The notes beneath the pieces are model-generated. The model saw only the letters and a program-made list of their open reading frames with translations. It was not told the DNA's origin and made no database searches. Made by a program: the position numbers and the translations under genes. This document shows positions 26,764 to 35,344 of a DNA stretch of 64,000 nucleotides, piece after piece. This stretch comes from an uncultured Candidatus Melainabacteria bacterium. GTDB taxonomy: Bacteria; Cyanobacteriota; Vampirovibrionia; Gastranaerophilales; Gastranaerophilaceae. Position 1 is the first letter of the stretch, and each line of letters starts with the position of its first letter. The stretch is taken from contig CAKVGS010000006.1 of NCBI GenBank assembly GCA_934747335.1, positions 33,747-97,746 of the forward strand. Direction: 5' to 3'.

Positions 26764-26930
26764 AATGGAAAATCGAAAATGGAAAGTGGAAAATTGTTTT
26801 CAATATTTTTTATTTATTAATTGATACCAACCCGCATTTGTAACTCATTATGGTTCGAATAACTGCGATTTCCCTAATAAGGGCGGTTGAGTTCCTTCCC
26901 TTGTTAGGGAAGGTTAGGATGGGCATTAGC
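26764..26930. repeat. Mixed repeat fragments between convergent genes
   Basis: Half of a GGAAAATGGAAAGTGG-type element (about 26764-26802) without its matching right arm, then the CCTTCCCTTGTTAGGGAAGG palindrome (about 26894-26921), the reverse complement of the copy at 21098. No gene is supported here, and apparent open frames overlap the repeats. Confidence 0.6.
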
Positions 26931-26952
26931 TTGGTGAATTATACAAATGTTC

Positions 26953-27477
26953 TTACCCTTGTCTATCCAAGCCCAATACTTGATGCATGGCGTCACGTCT
27001 TGCATTCTCTTTGTAAAATTCTTTTAATTCCCTCTCTGCAGGTGTATCTTTTCTAAATTTATCTAAAAAATGATTTTTCGCCATATTTCGTCCAAGTTTA
27101 GAAAAAATAGGAATAGGTTGGTTGGATTTTATCGGTTGTTTCACATATTTTAAAAGTTCTTTATTCTTAACAGCCTCTTCCGCATATTTTATTCGAGCAT
27201 TTTTGTAATCCTTATATGAACCATAAATGAAACTATGCTGCATATCAAATTTTAGTTTCCAAAGTTCAGAAACTTTTGGTGAATTCGGGTTGTCATAAGC
27301 AAGTTTAGAAACCTTATCGTATGTAAGTTCAAGTGCTTGGCAGTCGTTTTTAAGCATATTGCAATTATTTTTCAATTCTCTTTCTTGAAGCTTCAATCTT
27401 TTCAATTGCTTTCTTCTTAAATGCAATTTAGGATTTTTACGCCCGTCAAAATTTACACTCGATACCTCTAAATTCAT
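26953..27477 (-). CDS. Basic helical protein with N-terminal F-x-G motif
   Basis: 174 residues; ribosome site AAGGGG. N-terminal SVNFDGRKN (residues 7-15), then a long, highly basic helix rich in Lys, Leu and Arg (about 15-55) likely to be a coiled coil. The rest is helical and basic with no membrane segment. No family recognised; it belongs to the F-x-G group of this window. Confidence 0.65.
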   Translation of the reverse strand: MNLEVSSVNFDGRKNPKLHLRRKQLKRLKLQERELKNNCNMLKNDCQALELTYDKVSKLAYDNPNSPKVSELWKLKFDMQHSFIYGSYKDYKNARIKYAEEAVKNKELLKYVKQPIKSNQPIPIFSKLGRNMAKNHFLDKFRKDTPAERELKEFYKENARRDAMHQVLGLDRQG

Positions 27478-27540
27478 GTAACACCCCTTATTTTGAAAAT
27501 ATAAGGTACAATAATTGCACCTTATAATAAAATCTACTTT

Positions 27541-27672
27541 TTACAACTTATTATACACTTCATCCGTCACTGGTTCAAGCCATTCATTAGAAGTTTCAGC
27601 ATCGTCAACTTCAACCGCAATATGAAAGAACCAGCTCTCAAGCAAGTAGGAATCAATATTATTTACAAACAG
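27541..27672 (-). pseudogene. Remnant of a cupin / carboxymuconolactone-decarboxylase-type gene
   Basis: A 43-codon open stretch on the minus strand ending at TAA (27541-27543), with an in-frame TAG just upstream at 27673-27675 and no start. It encodes ESWFFHIAVEVDDAETSNEW followed by LEPVTDEVYNKL, which looks like the conserved C-terminus of small cupin-domain proteins (pattern HLAxEVPG...NEWLEPVSDEEY). I recall this pattern from family knowledge and have not aligned it. The rest of the gene is gone. Confidence 0.5.
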
Positions 27673-27792
27673 CTATAAAATCAGAAAAGGTAAATTGTTA
27701 ATTTTTGGTTAAAAAAATAAGCTTTTAGGAATAACAGAGTAATAATATAAGTGTTGAAAGTAATAGGTCATAGATATGAAAGGAGAATGATT

Positions 27793-28254
27793 ATGAAATT
27801 CTTAATTAAAAAATCACCTGATGGATTTATTAAATCAGTTAATGACGAAATTAGTTCAATATTAAACAGAAATTTTGATAGTTTCTTCCCTGAGTATATT
27901 TATAATGAAGCAGAAGAAGCAGAAAAGTTTGCAATGCCTGTTGAATTGCATGAAAAGGAAAAAGAATATAGCGTAAGAGCAGAGCTTCCCGGTGTTAAGA
28001 AAGAAGACTTGGATATAGACATTGATAAAAACCATATTACAATCAATGCAAAGAAAGAAGAAGAAAAGAAAGAGGATACAAAAGGTTTTAGAAAATCCGA
28101 ATTCAGGTATGGTGAATTTTCAAGAACTGTATACTTCCCTCAAGAAATTGATGTTGAAAAAACTTCTGCAAAATTGGAACACGGTATTTTGGAAATTGAA
28201 GCACCTAAGCTTGCAGCAGAAAAAGGTAATATTAAAAAACTTACCGTTCACTAA
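27793..28254 (+). CDS. Hsp20 / alpha-crystallin small heat-shock protein
   Basis: 153 residues from the ATG at 27793, which has AAGGAGA upstream; a longer start 42 bases upstream is unlikely. Binds unfolding proteins without ATP. Short N-terminal arm, alpha-crystallin domain about 48-145 with YSVRAELPGVKKEDLDID, FSRTVYFPQEID and the closing AKLEHGILEIEAPK, the last being the LxNGVLxI-type signature. No HrcA-type CIRCE operator is seen. A perfect terminator follows. Confidence 0.93.
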   Translation: MKFLIKKSPDGFIKSVNDEISSILNRNFDSFFPEYIYNEAEEAEKFAMPVELHEKEKEYSVRAELPGVKKEDLDIDIDKNHITINAKKEEEKKEDTKGFRKSEFRYGEFSRTVYFPQEIDVEKTSAKLEHGILEIEAPKLAAEKGNIKKLTVH

Positions 28255-28270
28255 TTTTAAATTAATGGGA

Positions 28271-28306
28271 ATACGGACTGACTCAAAGAGTCAGCCCGTA
28301 TTTTTT
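28271..28306 (+). terminator. Intrinsic terminator after hsp20
   Basis: Stem ATACGGaCTGACTC / GAGTCAGcCCGTAT (one mismatch) with loop AAA and a TTTTTT tail. Confidence 0.92.
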
Positions 28307-28380
28307 CGTTCATGTTCAATTCTTACATTATTTAAAAATAATTTACCCAAAATTCATTTTTTAATGGCAAAACTAAGTAG

Positions 28381-28399
28381 GTTGGGCTTTCAGCCCAAC
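28381..28399. repeat. Dispersed palindrome GTTGGGCTTTCAGCCCAAC
   Basis: Stem GTTGGGCT / AGCCCAAC with a 3-base loop, preceded by GTAG. The reverse complement, including the flank, recurs at 57125-57147. Confidence 0.7.
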
Positions 28400-28418
28400 A
28401 ATAATTTAAAAACAGTAG

Positions 28419-28448
28419 GTCGGGTTCAACGTTTTCATTGAACCCGAC
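28419..28448. repeat. 11-bp inverted repeat near convergent gene ends
   Basis: Arms GTCGGGTTCAA / TTGAACCCGAC around an 8-base loop. Lies just beyond the stop of the minus-strand ligase gene; it may help end transcription, though the T-run is weak. Confidence 0.6.
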
Positions 28449-28456
28449 ATTAACTT

Positions 28457-29716
28457 TTAAACTTCACACGGGGTTTTGCCCTTTTTTAGCAACTCCATAA
28501 TCGGTTCTAAGAATTTTTCCTCATCTTCTAGTTGAGTTTTTAATGAATAATAAGATATTTCAACAAGCTCTTTACAAATAGAAGAAATAGAAGTTTTTCT
28601 AAGTTTTGCAGAGGTTGCATACCTTGCGACGTTATATCTGAGTTCATTAATTTCATTAAACGAATATTTGCAAAGCAAGTTTTCCACTTCTTCTAATGCT
28701 GTCGGCGAGTACATTATACCTTTATACAGAGCAGGAATAGAGTATTCTAAACCACCGCCTACGCAATCATGATTTCTTATTTCAATAAAATTTCTCAAAC
28801 GAACTTCAGGAAAATAAAGGTTTGAGTGCAATTGCCAATCTTCAATCGTAGCATTAAAACCTTCAAATCCTTTTTCCATAAATTGCTTGAACGTCAAGCG
28901 TCCGTTTACGTTTAAAGGTGCATTTTCACGATTAATAAATATCATCGGAGTATCCAAAAGTAAATTAACATAATCTTTAAACGACATGCCGTCTTTGAAT
29001 TTTGTAGCAAATCCACAGCGTTCATTATCCGTATTTAACCAAGCTAAGGCTCTAAAAGATTTGTAACCTGTATCGACTCCGCCTCTGATTTTGGAATTAG
29101 CATACATAGCAGTTGCAAACGGCATCATAAGATTTGCGACACGGAATTTGCGCATGGCATCTTCTTCAGAAGAATAATCCACTCCAACTTGAATACCTGC
29201 GGTTTCTCTCATCATTACGTCAGATAAAATTCCCCATAAATAATTCGCCATAATATGATATCTGCGTTTGGGTAAAATTTTAATATTTTTATAAGTCGTA
29301 GTAGGAGAAACGCCTTTGTTGATTAATTCAATGCCAAACCTATCTAAAATCGGCGCAAGGTTTGAATCAATTTCTTCGATTTTCTTTTTTAAATCTCTAA
29401 TAAATTCTTGCGGTTCAATGCTTAATTCTATTTGACATCCCGGTTCTAAAGTTATTGTATCGTGAAGTTTTTTAAGCCCAATAATATTTGTATCATCTAA
29501 AATGTAATCCCAATTATCCGATTTTGCAAATTCTCTTAATAATTCACAAACACCATAATCGCCACCATAGGAAACAACTTCTTTAGTAATTTTATTAAGC
29601 GGAATGCGCTCATATTCCATGCCGATTTTACGGGAAGTTTTACAGCCCAAAATAAATTCGTCCAATAACTGGCTGTACTCTAATTTTTCTTCGGTTTTTG
29701 TTTTACATTGATTCAC
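28457..29716 (-). CDS. Glutamate-cysteine ligase, GCS2 (plant-type) family
   Basis: 419 residues from a GTG start with AAGGAGAG five bases upstream. Catalyses ATP-dependent gamma-glutamylcysteine formation. The GCS2 pattern is clear: GMEYERIPL (about 32), NIIGLKK, TLEPGCQIELSIEP (about 91-104), KRRYHIM (about 149), the metal/ATP region TAGIQVGVDYSSE (about 173) and MPFATAMYANS (about 200). No gshB is adjacent, so glutathione synthesis cannot be concluded. Isolated by repeats on both sides. Confidence 0.88.
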   Translation of the reverse strand: MNQCKTKTEEKLEYSQLLDEFILGCKTSRKIGMEYERIPLNKITKEVVSYGGDYGVCELLREFAKSDNWDYILDDTNIIGLKKLHDTITLEPGCQIELSIEPQEFIRDLKKKIEEIDSNLAPILDRFGIELINKGVSPTTTYKNIKILPKRRYHIMANYLWGILSDVMMRETAGIQVGVDYSSEEDAMRKFRVANLMMPFATAMYANSKIRGGVDTGYKSFRALAWLNTDNERCGFATKFKDGMSFKDYVNLLLDTPMIFINRENAPLNVNGRLTFKQFMEKGFEGFNATIEDWQLHSNLYFPEVRLRNFIEIRNHDCVGGGLEYSIPALYKGIMYSPTALEEVENLLCKYSFNEINELRYNVARYATSAKLRKTSISSICKELVEISYYSLKTQLEDEEKFLEPIMELLKKGKTPCEV

Positions 29717-29754
29717 GATACTCTCCTTTTTTATTATATATGAAAGATTATTTG

Positions 29755-29892
29755 AGGGGAATAAGGTATTAAGGTAATAAGGGAATAAGAGGTTTTAGAG
29801 ATTTTTTAATAAAAATGCGATAATTTAATGCAATATATAAATGGTAAATTTTAAATCACTTATTCCCCTATTACCTTATTACCTTATTCCCT
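29755..29892. repeat. Long inverted repeat with GGTAATAAGG-type arms
   Basis: Left arm about 29755-29789 and right arm about 29859-29892 are reverse complements at roughly 32 of 35 positions. The arms are built from tandem units of GGTAATAA/GGGAATAA. Same architecture as the elements at 4603, 33106, 49136 and 53402, but a different sequence. Confidence 0.8.
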
Positions 29893-29993
29893 TTAAACAT
29901 TTTGATTTGTGATAGTTGAATTTCTTTCAACAATTCTATTCTAAATTAAGATTAATATTTTAACATTTCCCTGTTTGTACTATTATAAATACC

Positions 29994-30830
29994 ATGGTGG
30001 ATTATTTACAAAGAGCAAAGTTCTTTAGAACTAAAAAAAGATTGGGTCAAAATTTTTTAATCAATCCCGATGTAATCGGCGACATTATTGATTTTGCGAA
30101 TATTACACAAGATGATACTGTTTTGGAAATCGGACCCGGTGTCGGATTCGTTACAGAACAATTAGTAAAGCATGCTAAAAAAGTTATCGCAGTTGAATTG
30201 GATGAAGAAGCAATAAAAGAGCTTGAAAAGCTAGATTGCGACAATTTAGAAATTATACATAATGATATTCTTAAAACAGATATTTCTGCACTAAGCGAAG
30301 ATAACGTAAAAGTTGTAGCAAATATTCCTTATTATATTACTTCTCCAATCATTGCACATCTTTTAGGCGAAATCGACGATTTGAATAACAAAAACCGCAA
30401 CAAGATTAAAGATATTATTCTTATGGTTCAAGAAGAAGTTGCCAGAAGAATTGTAGCGACTGAAAAAAGCCAATCAAAACAATACGGTCTTTTAACTATT
30501 CTTTCTCAATTTTGGGCTGATTGTGAAATTATAAGGCTTGTTGGACGCAAATCTTTTTATCCTGCGCCAAAAGTTAATTCTGCACTTGTTTCTTTGAAAG
30601 TCAGACAAGAACCACTTTTGGATTTAAATGATTATTCATTTTTTAGACGCGTAATTAAAGCAGCGTTCTCTCAACGACGCAAAACTCTTAAAAATTGCCT
30701 TGTAGGTGCGGGTTTTGACAAAGAAAAAGTTACAAAAGCGATTTCAGATTTGGGATTGGATGAAAATATTCGCGGCGAAAAACTTTCTATTCAAGAATTT
30801 GGAAAATTAGCAGGAGAATTGCAAGCATAA
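29994..30830 (+). CDS. rsmA: 16S rRNA dimethyladenosine transferase
   Basis: 278 residues. Dimethylates two adenosines of helix 45 in 16S rRNA with S-adenosylmethionine. Motifs: KKRLGQNFLINPD (about 14-26), EIGPGVGFVTEQL (about 47), IAVELDEE (about 68) and VANIPYYITSPI (about 110), the catalytic NIPY. A TATTAT box ends 7 bases before the ATG and no Shine-Dalgarno is present, so a leaderless mRNA is likely. The stop overlaps the next gene (TAATG). Confidence 0.96.
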   Translation: MVDYLQRAKFFRTKKRLGQNFLINPDVIGDIIDFANITQDDTVLEIGPGVGFVTEQLVKHAKKVIAVELDEEAIKELEKLDCDNLEIIHNDILKTDISALSEDNVKVVANIPYYITSPIIAHLLGEIDDLNNKNRNKIKDIILMVQEEVARRIVATEKSQSKQYGLLTILSQFWADCEIIRLVGRKSFYPAPKVNSALVSLKVRQEPLLDLNDYSFFRRVIKAAFSQRRKTLKNCLVGAGFDKEKVTKAISDLGLDENIRGEKLSIQEFGKLAGELQA

Positions 30831-31813
30831 TGAAGATTTTGTTTATAAATTTTGGCGGCTTAGGTGATGAAATCTTGTTTCTACCTACAATTATATCTGT
30901 AAAAAAACAGTTCCCTGATGCTGAAATTACGCTTGCGCTAGAGCCTCGAAGCAAAGGAGTAATGTCGCTTACAAACATTATTGATAAAACTTTGTTTGCG
31001 GATATTAAAGGCAAAAACAAATACAAAGAGCTTTTGAAACTTTTGTTAAAAATTTGGACAAATAGGTTTGATATGGTAATTTCGTCAGGCTCAAACAAGT
31101 TTATTTCAATGTTTTTGGCTGCAACTTTTATTCCGAAACGTTATGGTTATAATTCAGGTAAATTGAGTGAAATTCTTTTGACTAAAGCTGTAAGACTTAA
31201 TAAAAATCAATATGCAGCTAAAATGTACCATGACCTTGTAAGAAGCGTTACGGATATTAATACAGAGTTGCCGCAAATTGATGTTCCAACAAAAACCGCT
31301 GAAGAAAATACTGTATTAATCCACCCAGGAGTTAGTCTTTTGAGTGTAAAAAAGGGAATGATTAAAACCATTCCGCCTGAAAAATGGGCAGAAGTTGTAA
31401 ACAAACTGGCTGATTGCGGAAAAAAAGTTATTTTGGCAGGCGGTCCTGACGATAAAGAAACGATTGAAACAATTCAAAGACTTGTACCTGCTGAAAAGTA
31501 CGTTAATATGTTTGGCAAAACCAAAAATTTAAAAGAACTTGCAGAATTGATTTCAAGCGCAGAAAAATTCTTATGCTCAGATTCTGCACCATTACATGTT
31601 GCAGTGGCTTTGGGCGTAAAAACGTATGTTATTTTTGGTTCAACCGATGATAAAAAATTAATACCGCAAAACGGTAAAGTCGTTCCAATTAAAGCTAATT
31701 GTAATTGTGATTTACAACCATGCTTGTGGGAAAGACGTCAAACAACTTGCGAAAGTTTAGATTGTTTAAAGATTTCTGCGGATGAAATCGTAAATACTGT
31801 TATTAACAAATAA
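30830..31813 (+). CDS. Glycosyltransferase family 9 (heptosyltransferase-like)
   Basis: 327 residues. N-terminal FINFGGLGDEILFLPTI matches the GDxxxxxP glycine loop of GT9 enzymes; the C-terminal half has VILAGGPDDKET (about 200), SDSAPLHVAVALG (about 244-256) and VIFGSTDDKK, the typical donor-binding residues. Probably adds a heptose or other ADP-sugar to lipopolysaccharide core at the cytoplasmic face of the inner membrane. A Cys-rich C-terminal stretch (CNCDLQPCLWERRQTTC) is common in this family. Translationally coupled to rsmA. Confidence 0.88.
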   Translation: MKILFINFGGLGDEILFLPTIISVKKQFPDAEITLALEPRSKGVMSLTNIIDKTLFADIKGKNKYKELLKLLLKIWTNRFDMVISSGSNKFISMFLAATFIPKRYGYNSGKLSEILLTKAVRLNKNQYAAKMYHDLVRSVTDINTELPQIDVPTKTAEENTVLIHPGVSLLSVKKGMIKTIPPEKWAEVVNKLADCGKKVILAGGPDDKETIETIQRLVPAEKYVNMFGKTKNLKELAELISSAEKFLCSDSAPLHVAVALGVKTYVIFGSTDDKKLIPQNGKVVPIKANCNCDLQPCLWERRQTTCESLDCLKISADEIVNTVINK

Positions 31814-31823
31814 AGGTGAAAAT

Positions 31824-32306
31824 ATGACTATTGCAATATATCCGGGAAGTTTTGACCCGATAACAAACGGACACATTGATATTTTAAAAAGCGGTGCAGA
31901 AATTTTTGATAAAGTAATTATCGCAGTTTCTTATAATATCAATAAACAAGGATTTTTGCCTATTGATGAGCGCGTCGCTTTGATTAAAGAATGCGTTAAA
32001 GATTTTCCAAATGTAGAAGTTGATTCTTTCCAAGGTTTGACGGTAGAATATGCTAAAAAACGCGGCGCAGAAGTGCTTTTGAGAGGGTTAAGAACTTCTT
32101 TTGATTTTGAATATGAAATGCAGCTTTCACAAACAAATAATGCACTTTACAGTAATATTAAAACAGTATTCTTGATTACAAAACCTGAATACAACTTTAT
32201 TTCTTCGTCTTCTGTGAGAGAAATTCTGTTAAATAAAGGGGATATCAAAAAATTTGTGCCGAATGCAGTTTATGAATATCTGAGTAAAAAACAATTACAT
32301 AATTAA
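31824..32306 (+). CDS. coaD: Phosphopantetheine adenylyltransferase
   Basis: 160 residues, the standard size. Transfers AMP to 4'-phosphopantetheine in CoA synthesis. YPGSFDPITNGHIDI (residues 5-19) contains the T/HxGH-type nucleotidyl site, with LLRGLRTSFDFEYE near 86-99 and SSSVREIL near 129 as the conserved C-terminal motifs. Ribosome site AAAGGTG. Follows the glycosyltransferase by 10 bases. Confidence 0.96.
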   Translation: MTIAIYPGSFDPITNGHIDILKSGAEIFDKVIIAVSYNINKQGFLPIDERVALIKECVKDFPNVEVDSFQGLTVEYAKKRGAEVLLRGLRTSFDFEYEMQLSQTNNALYSNIKTVFLITKPEYNFISSSSVREILLNKGDIKKFVPNAVYEYLSKKQLHN

Positions 32307-32309
32307 TAC

Positions 32310-32339
32310 AACTTTTCATGCTTAAAGAATGTGAAAAGT
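32310..32339. terminator. Possible hairpin terminator after coaD
   Basis: ACTTTTCATGC... pairs with ...TGTGAAAAGT (arms ACTTTTCA / TGAAAAGT with a 1-base offset). No long T-run follows, so termination is uncertain; it could equally be a small repeat. Confidence 0.4.
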
Positions 32340-32392
32340 AGGTTGCAATGCTTTCTTTATTCTTTTAAAATAAACGTATAAAAGGTGGTTTT

Positions 32393-33106
32393 ATGGTTGA
32401 GAAGAAAAGAATTTTGATTGTCGATGATGACACAGAGATTAGGGATTTGTTAGAATTTGACATTTCATCAAGCGGGTATTTTGTAGACACGGCTTGTGAC
32501 GGAATGGAAGGCTTGAATAAGGCTTTGAATAACAAATATGACTTAATTTTACTTGATGTTATGATGCCAAAAATGAACGGTTTTGATGTCTGCAAAAACA
32601 TCCGCCAAGCCAAGATTAATGTACCGATTTTGATGCTGACGGCTAAGGGGACGATTGGTGACAAAACTAGTGGTTTTGATAGCGGTGCGGATGATTATTT
32701 GGTTAAACCGTTTGATGTTCAAGAGGTTTTACTAAGAATTCGTGTTTTGTTACGCAGAAATCAACCACCGGTTGAAACAATTATGTCAAATGAAATTTTA
32801 GAAGCTGGCGAAATTGAGATTTTGCCTGATACATTAGAAACAATTATTCTCAATAAGAAAATCAAACTTACACCGACGGAGTTTGAAATTTTGTATTGCT
32901 TAATGCAACATTTCAATAAGCCTGTAACTCTTGCAACACTACTTGAAGAAGTATGGGGTTATAGCAGTGACGAAGATGTAAGGATGTTGAGGGTTCATGT
33001 TGGCGCGTTGAGAAACAAAATCGAACCTGATACAAAGAAGCCTAAATACTTGCATACGGTGACAAATGTCGGGTATAAATTGACACCGTTTGGGGAAGCT
33101 TCGTAA
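32393..33106 (+). CDS. OmpR/PhoB-family response regulator
   Basis: 237 residues. Receiver domain with acidic pocket DDD (about 11-13), phospho-acceptor Asp55 in LLDVMMPKMNG, Thr/Lys switch residues in MLTAKG and LVKPFD. C-terminal winged helix (about 140-232) with KIKLTPTEFEILYCLM and the recognition helix near RMLRVHVGALRNKIEPD. The kinase at 33294 is the likely partner, although the two genes are separated by a repeat element. Confidence 0.94.
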   Translation: MVEKKRILIVDDDTEIRDLLEFDISSSGYFVDTACDGMEGLNKALNNKYDLILLDVMMPKMNGFDVCKNIRQAKINVPILMLTAKGTIGDKTSGFDSGADDYLVKPFDVQEVLLRIRVLLRRNQPPVETIMSNEILEAGEIEILPDTLETIILNKKIKLTPTEFEILYCLMQHFNKPVTLATLLEEVWGYSSDEDVRMLRVHVGALRNKIEPDTKKPKYLHTVTNVGYKLTPFGEAS

Positions 33107-33257
33107 ATTGAAAATGAAAAATTGAAAATGGAAAATTGTTTTAAAATTTATCCATAATATATAGTTCAATATTGGACGTATTTTATTAAAAAATATGTAG
33201 GGTGCAATTTTTTGCACCAATAAATAATTTTCCACTTTCCATTTTCAATTTTCAATT
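33106..33257. repeat. Long inverted-repeat element splitting a two-component pair
   Basis: Arms (about 33106-33139 and 33226-33257) made of AAAATTGAAAATGGAAAATTG-like units, with the GTAGGGTGCAATTTTTTGCACC hairpin inside (about 33197-33220). Closely related to the element at 4603-4745. It sits between the response regulator and its kinase, and could reduce read-through. Confidence 0.8.
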
Positions 33258-33293
33258 CAACTTACAACCTATAAAATAAAAGCGTGGAAAAAA

Positions 33294-34958
33294 ATGGTTC
33301 AATTTTTTAGCAAAAGAAAATTAAAGATTGCAGAACAGATAATTATTGTTATCTTTTTTGCGGTGCTGATTCCGATGACTGTTAGCGGTGTTATTATCAG
33401 TAATATTAACCAACAGTCGAATCGTGCGCAGCTTCGCTCGGCAGCCGTTATGATTGCAAATATTGTTTCCGAGGAAATTGATGTCTTCGAACACTCAATT
33501 AATAACGAACTTACACAAATTATTGCAAGCCTTGAATACTTGAATAATCCAAGCCAAGAACAAAGTTATCTTGACAGTATCATTGGCAACTTACCTTTTT
33601 ACAAAGAACTCGCAATTGTCGAAAAAAGTCAGCTTGAAAAATACAAAATGTACAGCATCCAAGACGATTACGCAGTTTTTAGTCGTCCTATGAAAAATGG
33701 ACACTATTTGGTTGCTGTTTTAGATATAAATAATCTGCAAAAAAATCTTTTCAAAACACTAACAGAAGATAAGCGACAAATATTTGTTTTGGCAGGAAAA
33801 GACATCGTTGCAACAAGTAATTATTCGCAAGAAGGGTATGATAAAAGTATTTCGCAACTCCCTGAAAAGCTTCGTGAAGACGAGCCTGTAATCTACGGTG
33901 ACACTAAAAACCAACCACTTGTTTATCTTAAGAAAACAGATCCTGACGTGACGATTATTGTAAATACTTCTAAGACGGTTACTAAACATACAATTGACTA
34001 CAACCGTGATAAAATCATACTTTCAATTCTTTTGACTGTGCTTACGGTATTCTTTGTTGTCGGATTATACACATCTTATCTATATATCAATATCCGTCAA
34101 CTTTTCAAGGCGATTATTGCGATATCAAAAGGAAACTATGAAAGACGAATCAGGCTGTTAACCAATATTTTCACGCCTTTTGAGATTGTTTTCCTTGGAA
34201 ATGAGTTCAACAGAATGGTTAACCAAATCCATAAGTCTTATATTCAGCTTAAGAAGAAGAATAAAGAGCTTAAGCAGATGAACGAATTCCGCTCAAACAT
34301 GATTGATACGGTTAGCCACGAATTCAGAACACCGCTTACAAGCATTCAAGGTTATACTTCAAGACTTTTAAGACAGGATATCAAGATTGATGAAGAAACA
34401 AGAGTTAAATCGTTAAAGATTATCAAAAAACAATCTGAACGCTTAAAACGTATGATTGAAGATTTGCTTGTAATTCCTGACATTGAAGGTGCAAGATTGA
34501 ATGTTAATTTGATTAATATTCCGATTAATTCAGTTGTTGAAAGTTCAATCATGCTTGTGAGAAATGACACAAATAAGGAAATCATAAACAAGGTTAAAGA
34601 TTGTGAAATCGAGATTTTGGCTGATACAGACAGAATTGAACAGGTTTTTGTGAACCTTATTGAAAACGCGATTAAGTATTCTAAAGACGATAGCCCGATT
34701 ACTTTGGATTACGAAATCAGAGATGAAAAACTCGTTGTGAGCGTTCAAAACGCTTATGATGTTATTCCGAGAGAAAAACTTAAGACTTTGTTCGACAAAT
34801 TCACTCGAGTTGATGACAAAACTACAAGAACCACTCGCGGCACTGGTTTGGGCTTGTTTATCGTAAAAGGTCTTGTTGAAGCAATGAATGGAGAAATCAG
34901 ACTTTATTCAAATGAAGATTGCGGTTTTTGCGTAAAAGTGTTTATGCCAATCGCCTAA
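33294..34958 (+). CDS. Membrane sensor histidine kinase with altered G1 box
   Basis: 554 residues. First membrane helix about 12-34, a Cache-like extracytoplasmic sensor about 35-235, second helix about 240-265, HAMP about 265-320 with a coiled linker, HisKA with His342 in TVSHEFRTPL, and a HATPase domain. N box (NLIENAIKYS) and G2 (GTGLGLFI) are normal, but the G1 region reads VSVQNAYDVIPREKL, lacking the usual DxGxG residues. ATP binding may be altered. Probably signals to the regulator at 32393. Confidence 0.92.
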   Translation: MVQFFSKRKLKIAEQIIIVIFFAVLIPMTVSGVIISNINQQSNRAQLRSAAVMIANIVSEEIDVFEHSINNELTQIIASLEYLNNPSQEQSYLDSIIGNLPFYKELAIVEKSQLEKYKMYSIQDDYAVFSRPMKNGHYLVAVLDINNLQKNLFKTLTEDKRQIFVLAGKDIVATSNYSQEGYDKSISQLPEKLREDEPVIYGDTKNQPLVYLKKTDPDVTIIVNTSKTVTKHTIDYNRDKIILSILLTVLTVFFVVGLYTSYLYINIRQLFKAIIAISKGNYERRIRLLTNIFTPFEIVFLGNEFNRMVNQIHKSYIQLKKKNKELKQMNEFRSNMIDTVSHEFRTPLTSIQGYTSRLLRQDIKIDEETRVKSLKIIKKQSERLKRMIEDLLVIPDIEGARLNVNLINIPINSVVESSIMLVRNDTNKEIINKVKDCEIEILADTDRIEQVFVNLIENAIKYSKDDSPITLDYEIRDEKLVVSVQNAYDVIPREKLKTLFDKFTRVDDKTTRTTRGTGLGLFIVKGLVEAMNGEIRLYSNEDCGFCVKVFMPIA

Positions 34959-34975
34959 TTTTAACGTATATTTTA

Positions 34976-35003
34976 TTGATATATTTTCAGTGTATGATAT
35001 AAT
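34976..35003 (+). promoter_or_regulatory. Promoter of the candidate structured RNA
   Basis: TTGATA (34976-34981), a 16-bp spacer and an extended -10 TGATATAAT (box 34998-35003). Transcription should start near 35010, about 14 bases before the left arm of the RNA end-closing helix. Confidence 0.7.
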
Positions 35004-35009
35004 AATTTC

Positions 35010-35305
35010 ATACATTGAAATATGAATATAGGCTAAAGATTTTAACAAACAAAACTGATTTTCACTAACAGAAAGGAGGTCTTTTGCTTCACTTCCGGTT
35101 GGTTATGTCAATTAAGGCGGACTTGGGATTTCAAAATAAATTTAGAATTCCAAATTTAACGCCGTCCTTAAATCTACGTGCGTAGCACTGATAGTTGAAA
35201 TCAATGAAAAAGAATTAGCATTATTAATAATACTAATTCTCATACTAAAAACCCTTTAATTAAGGTGGCGGGGTGTTAACGGCACCCTTGCCTATATTCT
35301 TATTT
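35010..35305 (+). ncRNA. Candidate structured RNA of unknown class upstream of lipA
   Basis: No open frame of useful length. The ends close into a perfect 10-bp helix: GAATATAGGC (35024-35033) with GCCTATATTC (35290-35299). Inside are TTAAGGCGG / CCGTCCTTAA (35112-35171, one bulge) which continues through TTGGGATTTC / GAATTCCAA, CTAC-GTGC-GTAG (35174-35185), a long hairpin AGAATTAG...CTAATTCT (35211-35240) and GGGTG-7-CACCC (35271-35287). I could not match it to RNase P, tmRNA, SRP, 6S, T-box or SAM motifs. It may be a free RNA or a leader acting on lipA, 45 bases downstream. Confidence 0.6.
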
Positions 35306-35344
35306 TAGCGTATCTTAAAAATTTTTCAAGCCTGAGGAACTATA

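Noticed and set aside
26850..27056. Plus-strand open frame of 68 codons
   Set aside because: It overlaps a repeat fragment and the convergent minus-strand F-x-G gene, with no ribosome site.
35251..35300. T-box-like antiterminator (TTAAGGTGGCGGGG)
   Set aside because: The invariant TGGNACCGCG core and stem I elements are missing and the downstream gene is lipA, not an aminoacyl-tRNA gene.
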